Origin: Sorangium cellulosum So0157-2
GTDB lineage: Bacteria > Myxococcota_A > Polyangia > Polyangiales > Polyangiaceae
Reading direction: 5' to 3'
Length of the DNA stretch: 64,000 nucleotides
Assembly (NCBI RefSeq): GCF_000418325.1
Contig: NC_021658.1
Span: 5,443,501-5,507,500, forward strand
Positions within the stretch are counted from its first letter, which is position 1, and each line of letters opens with the position of its first letter. Below, one piece after another: positions 8,550-17,760 of this stretch. Below the pieces are notes generated by a model. It worked only from the letters and a program-made list of their open reading frames with translations, did no database searches and was not told the origin of the DNA. A program made the position numbers and the translations under genes.

Positions 8550-10790
8550 CTACTTGTCCGAGACCAGCGGCGCCAGCTCGGGCTGCGGCCCGGTCGCGGT
8601 GAGCTTGATCTGCTTGCTCTTGATCACGACCGTTCCGGCCGAGAGCGTCACGGTGGACCCGCCCACCTTGAGGACGATCGTGGCGGCGTTCATCGACACC
8701 GCCCCGCCCACGTTGATGTTGAGGTTCTTGCCGCTCACGAGCTGAAGATCGCCCCCGGCGTTCGCCGCGAAGACGCCGCCCACCGTCGTCGCCTTCGCGC
8801 CGCCGACGTTCATGCCCACGTCCTTGCCGGTCGCCGAGATCAGGGCGCCGCCGACCGTGGACGCCTTGGCACCCACTGTGAAGTCGCTCTTGCCGGCCGC
8901 GACCGCGTCGATCTTCGCCCCGCCCACCGTCACGCTGGCCGCCCCGGCGACCATGGCGCCCACCCCGAGCGCGGCCGCCTCGATCGCGCTGCCGCCGATG
9001 GTCTCGGAGAACGAGGCCGGCGTGCTGACGCTGACCGACATGGGCGTCATCGTGGTATGGCTCGCCCCGATCGTGGTCGAGCGCGAGCCCGTCACCACGA
9101 GCTTCTCCTCGCCGCCGATGATCTTGGTGCGCGACGCGCCGACGGCCCAGGTCTGGCTCGCGCCGACCGTGAGCTCGTGGCTGGCCCCCACGCTCGACGT
9201 CCTGCTCGCGCCGATCGTGAGCGCGTGGTTCGCGCCGACGCCGAGGGTCGCGTTCGTGGCCACCTTCTCGGTCTTGTTGTTCGCGACGTTGATGTTGAGA
9301 TCCTTCTCGGCGTGGAGGTGCAGCTGCTCGCCACCGCCGCCGTCGTTCATGCGGATGGCGTTGTAGCCGCCGCCGCCCGGAGAGGAGGAGGACTGAAGCG
9401 AGGAGACCGCCTTGTTCCCCGGCAAGGAGAACGGCGGCAGGTGCTTCGCGCTGTAGAGCCTCCCGAGGACGACGGGCCGATCGGGGTCGCCGTCCTCGAA
9501 GTCGACCACGACCTCCCAGCCGACGCGCGGGATGGCGAGGGAGCCGCTCATGTGCATCTGGCCGACGCGGACCCAGGCGGAGCTCTTCTGGTCCCACGCC
9601 GCTCGCCGGTCCCAGGGGAAGTGGAGCTTCACCCGGCCGTGCTCGTCGCAGTGGATCTCTTCGCCGGCAGGGCCGGTCACGTGGGCGATCTGAGGGCCGC
9701 ACACGACGGCGCGGGGAGCGCGCCGCGGCGGCCGGTAGGGTACGGTCCTCGGGAGCAGGTGGAAGCTGTTGAGAAAGGACCGAGCTCCTCCCTGATCGTC
9801 GCGCCACCGCTGCTCGAGGTCGCGCACCACCCACTCCTTTTCGAGCTCAGGGCTCGGGGCATCGAGGAGCGCGAAGGTGTGGCCGGGTGCGAGGGAGATC
9901 GCGCTGCTCTCGCCCTGCACGCCCGTGGCTCCGGCCGTGAACGCGTCGCGGTAGGCAGCCGCCCGGCGCTTGCCTTCGCCTGGATCCGCGTAGCGCCCCG
10001 GGTGGTCGTAGTGCTCGCGGGAGAGCGGCGCGTCCGCCTCGGCCTTGGCCTCGAGGTCGAGGGCCGGGCGCTTGAAATCGTGATCGCGGAGCGTGACCTT
10101 GGCCGGCCTCGCCTGCGCGCACTCGCGGAGGCTCAGGATCGCCTCGTCGGATAGGAGCCCCGACCGCCGCCGGAAGACGAGCTGATCGGAGGGCGACGTG
10201 GCCGCGTACGCGGCGGGCGAGTCCCCGAAGACCATGATCGGACCCGCCTCCGCCTGCTCGAAGAAATAGAAGATCCCGTCCTCCTCGATCAGGCGCGAGA
10301 TGAAGTCCAGCGTACGCTCGCCGAACTGCGTGCACACCTCGCGCTCGGGGTACGACTCCGCGAGGCGGAACGAGAAGCTCTCGGCAGAGATCCCCGCCTC
10401 CGCGAGGAGCGTCGTGACGATCTGCTCGGTGGTCTGCGCCTGGAAGATGCGGTGATCGGTGTACAGCCTGAGCGCCGCGATCGGCGGCTCGAGCGTCACC
10501 TCGACGAGCTGGCGCGTCCCGCGGCTGGCCCGCTCCCGGACGCGCGTGACGACGCCGCCGAAGCGCCGGAGGACGACGCCGTCGTGGATCCGCGCCGCGG
10601 TGAGCTGGGCCGGGCGGAGGATCCACGCGCGAGGCTCGACCAAGAGCTCGTCGATCTGCATCGAGGCGTTCACGACGTACGGGGTCGACAGCCCCTCGCG
10701 GGAGTCGAGCGAGCGGACGCGCGCCGCTCCGGGCGCCAGGCCTTCGGCGGTGAAGATGAAATCGTACTGGGAGGAGGCCTCGCTTGCCAT
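8550..10790 (-). CDS. vgrG: Type VI secretion tip protein VgrG (copy 1)
   Basis: The product has 746 residues. The gp27-like part carries FGERTLDFISRLIEEDGIFYFF around 155-176. The gp5/OB part carries HCDEHGRVKLHFPWDR near 380 and the typical end DPDRPVVLGRLYSAKHLPP near 440. From about 500 onward comes a long beta-helix spike of short Gly-Ala-Ser repeats (VGAS, IGAS, TVGG). There is no obvious catalytic extension, so it is probably a structural tip. It is the last of three tandem vgrG genes, 9 bp after vgrG2. The three proteins share architecture but differ clearly in sequence, so the copies are not recent duplicates. Confidence 0.93.
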   Translation of the reverse strand: MASEASSQYDFIFTAEGLAPGAARVRSLDSREGLSTPYVVNASMQIDELLVEPRAWILRPAQLTAARIHDGVVLRRFGGVVTRVRERASRGTRQLVEVTLEPPIAALRLYTDHRIFQAQTTEQIVTTLLAEAGISAESFSFRLAESYPEREVCTQFGERTLDFISRLIEEDGIFYFFEQAEAGPIMVFGDSPAAYAATSPSDQLVFRRRSGLLSDEAILSLRECAQARPAKVTLRDHDFKRPALDLEAKAEADAPLSREHYDHPGRYADPGEGKRRAAAYRDAFTAGATGVQGESSAISLAPGHTFALLDAPSPELEKEWVVRDLEQRWRDDQGGARSFLNSFHLLPRTVPYRPPRRAPRAVVCGPQIAHVTGPAGEEIHCDEHGRVKLHFPWDRRAAWDQKSSAWVRVGQMHMSGSLAIPRVGWEVVVDFEDGDPDRPVVLGRLYSAKHLPPFSLPGNKAVSSLQSSSSPGGGGYNAIRMNDGGGGEQLHLHAEKDLNINVANNKTEKVATNATLGVGANHALTIGASRTSSVGASHELTVGASQTWAVGASRTKIIGGEEKLVVTGSRSTTIGASHTTMTPMSVSVSTPASFSETIGGSAIEAAALGVGAMVAGAASVTVGGAKIDAVAAGKSDFTVGAKASTVGGALISATGKDVGMNVGGAKATTVGGVFAANAGGDLQLVSGKNLNINVGGAVSMNAATIVLKVGGSTVTLSAGTVVIKSKQIKLTATGPQPELAPLVSDK

Positions 10791-10799
10791 GTCGCCCCG

Positions 10800-13007
10800 T
10801 CAGTTGTGCTTGATGGTCGAGGCCGATTTCTTGATGGTGGCGCCCGGGCTGGCGAGCGTCGGCGCCTTGACCTCCACGCTGCCGCGCTTGATCGTGAGCG
10901 ACGACGCACCGACGCGGATGGAGATCTCGGAGTCGGCCTCGATTTCGATCGAGGGTGCGTTCGCGAGGAAGGCGCCGCCGACGGTCACGGTCAGCGATCC
11001 GGTCGCGCTCTCGGTGGCGTTGCCGCCCGTGGCGATGACGTAGGCGCCGCCCACCGTCTCGGCGGCCGCGCCTTTCACGCTGACCGAGCAACCCGAGGCG
11101 CCCGCGTTGATCTTGGCGCCGCCCACTGTCTCGGCGCTCGCGCCGCCGGTCATGTCGCCGACGCCCGTGCCCGCCGCGCTGATCCACGCGCCGCCCACCG
11201 TGAGGTTGAACGTCCCGAGCGCCATGCGGTTCACGCCCATGGCCGAGGCGGCGAGGAGCGAGCCGCCGACGGTGAGCGTGCGCCCCCCCTTGGCCTCGAG
11301 CGTCGCGCCCTTGGCGACGGTCACCGTGCGAGAGGCGCCGATCGTCGCGGTCTCGGAGCCGCCCACGTTGACCATGCGGCTCCCCGAGATGGTGAGCGAC
11401 TCCGAGGCGCCGATGCTGACGTCCTGGTTCGAGTTGATACCCACCTTCAGGTTCGAGCCGACGGTGACACCGAGGTTCGCCCCGATCTTCTCGGTGTGGT
11501 CGGCGCCGACCTGTTCGGTCTTGTTGTCCCCGATGACGACGTTCATGTCCTTCGAGGCGTTCATGAAGATCTCCTCGCTGCCCGCCCTGTCCTCGAAGCG
11601 GATCTCGTTGGTCGAGCCGCCGCCCGGCGTCGTGGCGGTCTGCCACGCGGTGCGCGTCTTGTTGGCCGGCAGCGCGTACGGGACCGGGAACTGCCCGTCG
11701 TACAGGTGGCTCAGGACGACGGGCGCGTCGATGTCCCCCTCGTGGTGGCTCACGAGCACGTCCCAGCCGACCCGGGGCAGGACCATCGAGCCGCCGAGCG
11801 CGAACTGGCCCACGCGCATCCAGGTCGAGGCCTTGTCGTCCCGCTGGCCCACGCGATCCCAATAAAACTGGACGCGGACCCGACCGCTCCTGTCGGGGTG
11901 GATCTCGCTCCCGGGGGCGCCCACGACCACGCCGGTCTGCGGACCCCCGGGAGAGGCGGTGACGCGCCGCTGTCGTGCCCGGTACGGCGTGGCCACGGGG
12001 AGCGCGGTCCACGCCATCGTCACGCCCCCGATCCCCGCATCGTCCGAGGCCCACCGCTCCTGCCCGTCGTAGATCACGGACTCGACGAGGTAACGGCCGT
12101 TGAGCGCCTCCACCGGATGACTGGAGAGCTCGAAGACGAAGCCGCACCGCAGCCGTGTGCTCGACGTCTCCCCGAGGGTCACGCTGCACCTCGCCCGGAG
12201 CGCCTCGAGCCGGACGCGGGCCAGGCGATCACCCTCCCGAGGCGAATGGAAGCGCCCAGGGGCATCGTAGACCTCGAGGGCGCCGCCGCCAGCCGCGGCC
12301 TCGAGCTTCAGCCGAGGCTTTTCGTGATGGTAGTCGCGGAGGCGCACCGCGCCGGACGCGATCGACCGGGCGTGACGGACCCGGGTCACCGCGTCCCGCG
12401 TCGCGCGCATTCCCTCGGCGTCGGAGTACGGGACCTCCGCGCCGCCCTCGATCTCGGCGGCCGCGGTGGAGTCGTCGTCGAAGACGAGGACGGTCGCGTC
12501 CTTCGTGCAATCGAAATAGTAGTAGATGCCCTCCTCGGCGAGGAGGCGCTCGATGAAGGCCCAGTCCGCCTCCCGGTATTGAGCGCAATAGGCCCGCGCG
12601 GGGTAGCTGCCGGAGAGGCTCCACCTGCACGCGCTCGCCGGGACGCCCGCCTCCGCGAGGACGGCCTTGACGATGTCCAACGCGGTCATGTCCCGGAACA
12701 CCCGGCTGTCCTGCCCGATCGCGAGCGGCGCCACCGCCGGATCGAGCGTGAGCCGGTAGGCGCCGCCTTCTCCCGCGATGGCCCACCGCTCCACCGTGGT
12801 GACCACGCCGTGGATCGCGATCGTCAGGTCGAAGCGGTCCTTGAGCGACAGCGAGAAGGGCTGCCCGAGCAGGTCGGCGAGCGCCGGAGGCTCCCCGGCG
12901 GTGTGGGCGTCGACGTCGAAGGAGAACAGCTCCGACAGGGCGATCCGGCCATGAAGGCGGGTCACCGAGAGCTCGGCGGACCCGACCGAGAGGGTGAGGA
13001 GGCTCAT
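10800..13007 (-). CDS. vgrG: Type VI secretion tip protein VgrG (copy 2)
   Basis: The product has 735 residues. It has a complete gp27-gp5 core, with YREADWAFIERLLAEEGIYYYF around 150-171 and HPDRSGRVRVQFYWDR near 365, then the DIDAPVVLSHLYDG motif. The last ~230 residues form a repetitive spike (TVGGSLL, IGASESL). The central gene of the vgrG triplet, it begins only 3 bp after the vgrG3 stop and ends 9 bp before vgrG1, so the three are co-transcribed. A long antisense ORF covers it but has antisense-type composition and was ignored. Confidence 0.93.
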   Translation of the reverse strand: MSLLTLSVGSAELSVTRLHGRIALSELFSFDVDAHTAGEPPALADLLGQPFSLSLKDRFDLTIAIHGVVTTVERWAIAGEGGAYRLTLDPAVAPLAIGQDSRVFRDMTALDIVKAVLAEAGVPASACRWSLSGSYPARAYCAQYREADWAFIERLLAEEGIYYYFDCTKDATVLVFDDDSTAAAEIEGGAEVPYSDAEGMRATRDAVTRVRHARSIASGAVRLRDYHHEKPRLKLEAAAGGGALEVYDAPGRFHSPREGDRLARVRLEALRARCSVTLGETSSTRLRCGFVFELSSHPVEALNGRYLVESVIYDGQERWASDDAGIGGVTMAWTALPVATPYRARQRRVTASPGGPQTGVVVGAPGSEIHPDRSGRVRVQFYWDRVGQRDDKASTWMRVGQFALGGSMVLPRVGWDVLVSHHEGDIDAPVVLSHLYDGQFPVPYALPANKTRTAWQTATTPGGGSTNEIRFEDRAGSEEIFMNASKDMNVVIGDNKTEQVGADHTEKIGANLGVTVGSNLKVGINSNQDVSIGASESLTISGSRMVNVGGSETATIGASRTVTVAKGATLEAKGGRTLTVGGSLLAASAMGVNRMALGTFNLTVGGAWISAAGTGVGDMTGGASAETVGGAKINAGASGCSVSVKGAAAETVGGAYVIATGGNATESATGSLTVTVGGAFLANAPSIEIEADSEISIRVGASSLTIKRGSVEVKAPTLASPGATIKKSASTIKHN

Positions 13008-13010
13008 CGA

Positions 13011-15224
13011 TCACCCGACCAGGTTGGGGTTTCCGGACACCTTCACGCTGCCCGAGGCGTCGAGCGTGACCAGACCGACGAACGACGCCGAGCCGGGGGT
13101 CATGTTGAGGATCCCCCCGCCTCCGAGGAGGTTGGCAGCGCCCAGCACGCGGATGGCGATCTTCTTCGCCTTGAGGGTCACCTTGCCGGCGGCATTGGCC
13201 GCGAGCAGCCCGCCCACCGTGACCGCGGCGCTCCCCTTGGTCGACCCGACCCGGTTCCCTCCCGCCGCCTGGACGCAGACGCCTCCGACGGTGCTCGCAA
13301 GCGCGCCCACCACGGACTCGCTCACCGACGCCGCCGACGCCGAGATCTTGGCGCCCCCCACGGTCTCCGATCTGGCGCCGGCGACCATCGTCGAGATGTC
13401 GAGCCCGGCCGCCCAGACCATCGACCCGCCCACGGTGACGGAGAAGCCGCCGGTCGAGCTCTTTTCGATGCCGAGCGCCGCAAGCGTGGTGTGGCTGCCG
13501 CCGGTCATCTCGGTGTCGCTGCCCTCGACCGACTCGCTGAGGTTGCCGCCGAGGCTCACGGTCTCGGACGCGCCGACGCTCTTGGTCCGATCGGCGACCA
13601 CGTTGACGCCTGCGTCGCCGGAGATCGTCGCGGAGTCACTGGCGGCGATCGAAATGATCTGGTCGACGCCGACGGTGATCTGGGCGTCGGCGCCGATCTC
13701 GACCTTCTCGTCGACGCCGACGGTCTCGGTCTTGTTGTTGTTCGTCTGGGCGTCGTGGTCCTTCGACGCGTTGGCGAAGAACTCCATGCCCCCGCTGCCG
13801 TCCTCCATCCGGACCTCGTTGAATTTGCCGCTCGCGGGGCTGGAGAGCGTCTTGAGGGCCATCCGGCTCTTCGCGGCCGGGTAGCTGTACGGCGAGGTCT
13901 GCTCGGCGTTGTAGAGCCTCGCCACCGCCATGGGGCGATCGGGATCTCCGTCGAAGTAGCCGATCGCCATCTCCCACCCCACGCGGGCGAGGGCCATCGA
14001 GCCGCCGATCGGCAGCTGGCAAACGCGCATCCAGCACGAGCTCGTATCGCTGTCCTTGCCGAGTCGGTCCCAGGACAGCTGACCTTTCATCCGCCCGAGG
14101 CTGTCGGTGTGGATCTCCCCGCCGGGGCCGGTGACGACGGCGGAGTGCAGCCCGGCCACGCGCGCCCGAGGCGTCTCCCGGGGTGGGCGGAACTGCGCGG
14201 CATGAGGGATGCACGTGAACCGGTTCTCGTAGTAGGAGTCGAGCGCCCGCTCCTCATGGGCGTAGGGCCTGATCTGGTGCTCGACGCTGCAGATCAGGTA
14301 CTTGCCCGCGAGCGCGTCGCGCGACGGCTCCTCCAGCTCGAACCACGCGCCCGCGCGCAGGGTGAGCCGGTCCGACCGCCCGTGGCCCACCGTCTCTTGG
14401 GCGAGGAGCTCCTCGAGGCGGATCTGCGCAAGTGCCTCGCCCTCGCCCTGCGTCTCGTAGCCCGCCGTGTACTCGAACAGGTCCCCGGCGCCGCCCGGTC
14501 GCGCGTGATCCATGTGGAGCTCGACCCCCGGTGTCATGTAGTTGTAATCGCCGAGCGTCACCTTGCTCGCGACGGCGCGGGTCTCGAGCGCGAACTCGTG
14601 GATGCCGGGGCCGTGCGCGTCGTCGTCGAAGCGAATGGCCGCCTCGCCGTCAATGGGCGGGAAAGCCGACTGCGCGTCGGCGAACGTTACGCGGGTCGAG
14701 GAGGCATCGTCGTGGGCGAAGTAGAAGATCCCCTCATGCTCGAGGAGGCGGGAGGCGAAGGCGAGATCGGTCTCCCTGTACTGTACGCAGTAGGTGCGCT
14801 TCGCGAGGGGGCGACGGACCGAGAACGCCACGTGGCCAGGCACGACGCCGCCGCCGTGAAGCACCTCGGCGACGATCTCCTTCGCATCCTTCTCCTGGAA
14901 GATGCGAACGTCGGAGCGGAGTGAGAGGAGCCAGAACTCGTGGGCGAGCTCGATCGCGTACCGCCGCTTGTTCCCCTCGTAGATCCCCTCAAAGCGGAAG
15001 CCGACGACCACGAGGTGGAAATGGCGGACCGGCTCACCGTCGATCGAGATCTGCAGGTGCGCGGGTGTGCCGATCGCGGGCTCTCCGTCGATGTCCTCGA
15101 AGGCGAGCGCGTGCACGACCGCGCGCGTCGGCCGGGAGATCGCCTCGTGGACGGTCGCCTCGGCGACCAGGAGGTCGCCCTGGAGTCCTGTGCAGGCGAG
15201 CGTCACGTCGAGCAGCTGGGACAC
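13011..15224 (-). CDS. vgrG: Type VI secretion tip protein VgrG (copy 3)
   Basis: The product has 737 residues. Core motifs are YCVQYRETDLAFASRLLEHE around 150, HTDSLGRMKGQLSWDR near 370, and DPDRPMAVARLYNAEQTSPY near 430, followed by a Gly/Ser/Ala-rich spike with VGVDEK-type repeats. It is the promoter-proximal vgrG of the triplet, 58 bp downstream of the DUF6484-like gene. VgrG trimers form the puncturing tip. Three different copies beside one DUF4150/DUF2169 pair could allow homo- or hetero-trimers; no cargo domain is evident. Confidence 0.93.
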   Translation of the reverse strand: MSQLLDVTLACTGLQGDLLVAEATVHEAISRPTRAVVHALAFEDIDGEPAIGTPAHLQISIDGEPVRHFHLVVVGFRFEGIYEGNKRRYAIELAHEFWLLSLRSDVRIFQEKDAKEIVAEVLHGGGVVPGHVAFSVRRPLAKRTYCVQYRETDLAFASRLLEHEGIFYFAHDDASSTRVTFADAQSAFPPIDGEAAIRFDDDAHGPGIHEFALETRAVASKVTLGDYNYMTPGVELHMDHARPGGAGDLFEYTAGYETQGEGEALAQIRLEELLAQETVGHGRSDRLTLRAGAWFELEEPSRDALAGKYLICSVEHQIRPYAHEERALDSYYENRFTCIPHAAQFRPPRETPRARVAGLHSAVVTGPGGEIHTDSLGRMKGQLSWDRLGKDSDTSSCWMRVCQLPIGGSMALARVGWEMAIGYFDGDPDRPMAVARLYNAEQTSPYSYPAAKSRMALKTLSSPASGKFNEVRMEDGSGGMEFFANASKDHDAQTNNNKTETVGVDEKVEIGADAQITVGVDQIISIAASDSATISGDAGVNVVADRTKSVGASETVSLGGNLSESVEGSDTEMTGGSHTTLAALGIEKSSTGGFSVTVGGSMVWAAGLDISTMVAGARSETVGGAKISASAASVSESVVGALASTVGGVCVQAAGGNRVGSTKGSAAVTVGGLLAANAAGKVTLKAKKIAIRVLGAANLLGGGGILNMTPGSASFVGLVTLDASGSVKVSGNPNLVG

Positions 15225-15282
15225 GTGGTGTGCTCCTTGTCGGGCGAGAGAGGGACGAGACGGCCCTCGGACGCCGGGTCTG

Positions 15283-15831
15283 CTAATTGAGCCGAAGCAT
15301 CCTCCCGATGATCTTGTGCAGGCTCGAGGCGCGCGTCGTGATGTCCTGCGCGAAGGTCTCGATCTGACCGTAGGCGCGCAGGACGATGCTGGCTGCGCCG
15401 GTCACCATGCTGATCTCGTGCGCCGCCTCCATGGCGATCCGGCGCGCTTTGATAGCGAACTCGTCGCCCTCGTCGACCCCCGGCGTCGCGGTCGTCCGCA
15501 GGGCGCCGACCACCACCCACCCGGCAGCCTCGCGCTGCGCGATGACCCGCTCGTGCCGCCGCAGGGCCGTGCGTACCACCGCAGGCTCCACTGCTGGATC
15601 GAGCGCGGCCGAGACCACCTCGCCGCCCACCTGGACGGATACCGTGCGGCTCTCCTCGTCGAACCCCGCGAGCGCAGCGGCCACGAGGCCGATGTGCGCT
15701 GGCGCTCCGAACCACGTCGCCGTCGTGGAAGAGACGGGCTCGCTCGACGGAGCCTCCGCGTCGTCGGAAGGAGCATGCGTCCACGCTGCCCTCGCCGGCG
15801 CGGTCGCTCTGGCATCGCGATCCATTGTCAT
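15283..15831 (-). CDS. DUF6484-like T6SS protein
   Basis: The product has 182 residues. After a disordered, Ala/Pro-rich N-terminus (1-40) there is a small beta domain (GLVAAALAGFDEESRTVSVQV), a WVVVGALR strand near 120, and a C-terminus containing ISMVTGAASIVLRAYGQIET and ending KIIGRMLRLN. This matches the DUF6484 pattern of a GxASIxLxxxGxI block followed by a terminal asparagine. Such proteins accompany vgrG and DUF2169 genes. It lies immediately upstream of the vgrG triplet on the same strand and may assist spike assembly. Family match is by pattern, so moderate confidence. Confidence 0.62.
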   Translation of the reverse strand: MTMDRDARATAPARAAWTHAPSDDAEAPSSEPVSSTTATWFGAPAHIGLVAAALAGFDEESRTVSVQVGGEVVSAALDPAVEPAVVRTALRRHERVIAQREAAGWVVVGALRTTATPGVDEGDEFAIKARRIAMEAAHEISMVTGAASIVLRAYGQIETFAQDITTRASSLHKIIGRMLRLN

Positions 15832-15921
15832 CGTGGCCTCCCGCGGCAGGCAGAGTACCCGAGGGCGCCGCTGTGCGCTAGCGGGTCAAGGCGCTGGCGA
15901 TCGCATGCGGACCTCGTCGGC

Positions 15922-16440
15922 TCACCTGTCGCTCCCCTGTTTCCGGGCTGTTACCATGGCTCGAAAAGAAGCAGCGAGCTCTCGATCCGCGACGAGCATT
16001 GCTGTCCATCGGCGCTGCTGCTCGAGGAACTCCGCGAGGGGCATCTTCGCGTCTGCGAGCACCGCTCCCGGCTCGCGCCCCGACTCGATCGCCGCAACCA
16101 GGTCGGCGTAGGACGCCATCGGAAGCAGCGGCGTCCCCTGTGCGAGCTCGGCCTGGGCGGCGGCGAACGCGTCCTCGTACTCGCGGGCGAACGAGAGATC
16201 CTGCTGCATGAGCGCGGTCGCGAGCCGGAGGGCCCAGGTCTTCTCGACGCGGAGCCAGTTCGCCTCGTTGAGCCCCGCCCCCGAGAGCACCTCGGCGCGC
16301 CGTCGCCCCGAGCCGGCGAGGCGCGCCGAGATGGCCGCGTAGGCGGCGAGCCCCATCCCCTCGACCGGCGTGCGCGGCACCGGAACGTTCGGCTCCGGTC
16401 CCCCCGGCAGCCGCGGCACCCGAGGCTTAGGCGTGTCCAT
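15922..16440 (-). CDS. Small helical T6SS-cluster protein (paralogue A)
   Basis: The product has 172 residues. The ATG at 16440 (MDTPKPRVPRLPGG) is preferred to the upstream in-frame ATG at 16518, because the extension is low-complexity and would overlap the divergent gene. It shares an ordered pattern with the gene at 16517: GL-x-EA-x-W, a W-x-x-R, D-x-x-x-x-Y-x-x-AF-x-x-AQ, SYA-x-LV, and a final L-x-x-x-R helix. The two are therefore paralogues transcribed away from each other across 76 bp. No catalytic motif is visible. Location upstream of the DUF6484-vgrG operon suggests a T6SS accessory role. Confidence 0.65.
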   Translation of the reverse strand: MDTPKPRVPRLPGGPEPNVPVPRTPVEGMGLAAYAAISARLAGSGRRRAEVLSGAGLNEANWLRVEKTWALRLATALMQQDLSFAREYEDAFAAAQAELAQGTPLLPMASYADLVAAIESGREPGAVLADAKMPLAEFLEQQRRWTAMLVADRELAASFRAMVTARKQGSDR

Positions 16441-16516
16441 CGGGCGGTACCTACACCCGCAGCCCGGGCGCGACAATCCGCTGGACGGCCGGCGGTCGGT
16501 CCGTCCACCATGTGCC

Positions 16517-17038
16517 ATGGCGGAGGGATCGGAGCACGACGTCGCTGGGGCTGGGGTGCGCCATGCAGGGGCGCCCCACGGTATTACCCTATTCGATCAT
16601 GCGGAGATCTCAGCCGAAATCGCCGAAGCGGCTCGCCCCCAGGCCGACATCCTGGAGGCGCACGGCCTCACCGAGGCGCAATGGAACGAGGCGTCCATCT
16701 TCTGGATGACCCGCATCGGGCAGGACGTCCGCGAGCACGGCGAGGACGCTCGGATTCCGCAGCTTTACTCTGACGCCTTCAGCAAGGCACAGGACGCGCT
16801 GAAACCGCCACCGGCCATGGATGCGGCCACCTATGCCAAGCTCGTGGTCGACATCCAGGCAGCCGGGGGACCGGCGCAGCCGCTTGCCGCCCGCAGCCTG
16901 TCCCTTGCAGATTACCTGCGCCTTTCTCGGCACATGGCGCGGCTGCTGTCGACCGACCCGGCGCAGGCGAAGACCTTTTCCGAGGCGTACCAGCGCCTGC
17001 AGCCGACGACCGGGCCAGCGGAGCGCCCGGATCCCTGA
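16517..17038 (+). CDS. Small helical T6SS-cluster protein (paralogue B)
   Basis: The product has 173 residues from the ATG at 16517; an earlier ATG at 16370 in the same frame would overlap paralogue A and reads as antisense. Residues 45-75 (ILEAHGLTEAQWNEASIFWM) and 85-120 (YSDAFSKAQDAL ... MDAATYAKLVVDIQ) match the paralogue at 15922-16440. The protein is soluble and helical. It is divergently transcribed from paralogue A, and its end abuts the next, partly overlapping frame. I do not know the function. Confidence 0.62.
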   Translation: MAEGSEHDVAGAGVRHAGAPHGITLFDHAEISAEIAEAARPQADILEAHGLTEAQWNEASIFWMTRIGQDVREHGEDARIPQLYSDAFSKAQDALKPPPAMDAATYAKLVVDIQAAGGPAQPLAARSLSLADYLRLSRHMARLLSTDPAQAKTFSEAYQRLQPTTGPAERPDP

Positions 17039-17114
17039 TCACGCGTACTGCGACTGCCGCGCCACGGATCTGGTCGCGCGCCTCCTCGAGGGCCAGATCG
17101 ACTTCCTCGGAGCG

Positions 17115-17495
17115 ATGGCAGCCTCGGATCTGGAGCGCCTGGCGCTGCATCGGGCGGCGATGACCGTGATCATCGAGATGATGGACCGGGTCGACGACTC
17201 CCTCGCCAAAATGAGCGAGGTGTTCGCGGCGAGCGAGCGCGCGTACCTCGCGCTCGCCCGCGACCATGCCGGGCTTGACGCGATCCTGCGCGACCTCCTC
17301 GAGCTAGCCGTGTGGGAGGACTACGGCTTGCTCCGCGGCGTCGGCGACTTCCTGGGGGCGCTCCAGGAGGAGCACGCGAACCTCGCCGTCCGTGAGCTCT
17401 CCGGGATCATCGCGGAGCTCCGGCGAGAGCGCCTCGATGACCAGCTCGCCCGTGCGCTCACGCTCCGCAAGGCGGTGCTGGCCCCCTGGGTATAG
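17115..17495 (+). CDS. Hypothetical helical protein, start uncertain
   Basis: The call is 126 residues from the ATG at 17115. Protein-like sequence in the same frame extends upstream to about 17040 (ATDLVARLLEGQIDFLGA) without an ATG, GTG or TTG close by, so the true start may be a rare codon. Alternatively the gene is fused by a small frameshift to the preceding one, which ends at 17038. The product is entirely helical with heptad-like Leu/Ala spacing (ERAYLALARDHAGLDAILRDLL), and so a coiled-coil candidate. No family was recognised. It is the last gene of the T6SS cluster. Confidence 0.5.
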   Translation: MAASDLERLALHRAAMTVIIEMMDRVDDSLAKMSEVFAASERAYLALARDHAGLDAILRDLLELAVWEDYGLLRGVGDFLGALQEEHANLAVRELSGIIAELRRERLDDQLARALTLRKAVLAPWV

Positions 17496-17720
17496 GATGG
17501 AGCCGTCACACTCCAGCCTCACCCACAGGAAAGGTGTACCCCCCCCACCACATCACACCCGCCCAAAGACCTGTTCCAAACCTGTTCCATGACTCCGGTC
17601 GACTCCCGTGGACTCCCGCGACTCACGCAGCCTCACCGCACCCAGAAAACCCCAAGGATCTCGAACCCCTACGCCAGAAAAGCGAGCACCATCGCCACGT
17701 TAGCGATCTCCGGCGCTAGA

Positions 17721-17742
17721 GGTTCGAGTCCCTGTCGACCCA
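17721..17742 (+). other. tRNA-3'-end-like attachment site remnant
   Basis: The segment beginning GGTTCGAGTCCC and ending TCGACCCA has the form of a tRNA T-loop, the 3' side of the T-stem, the acceptor 3' strand and the discriminator base. The 5' side of the T-stem (AGAG) does not pair properly, and no matching acceptor 5' strand lies within 80 bp, so this is not a tRNA gene. It sits 19 bp from a tyrosine recombinase remnant, the usual place of an att core. Read on the minus strand, the frame through this site gives GRQGLEPL, a translation product often produced by such tRNA-end att sites. Confidence 0.5.
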
Positions 17743-17760
17743 CTGAATGATTCCGAGGGG

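Noticed and set aside
10452..14924. Plus-strand open frame of 1490 codons
   Set aside because: It is antisense to vgrG1-3, Arg/Asp/Gly-rich and without domains; VgrG motifs are clear on the other strand.
17660..17745. tRNA gene
   Set aside because: Only the T-loop and acceptor 3' strand are recognisable; no 5' acceptor strand, D-arm or anticodon arm fits.
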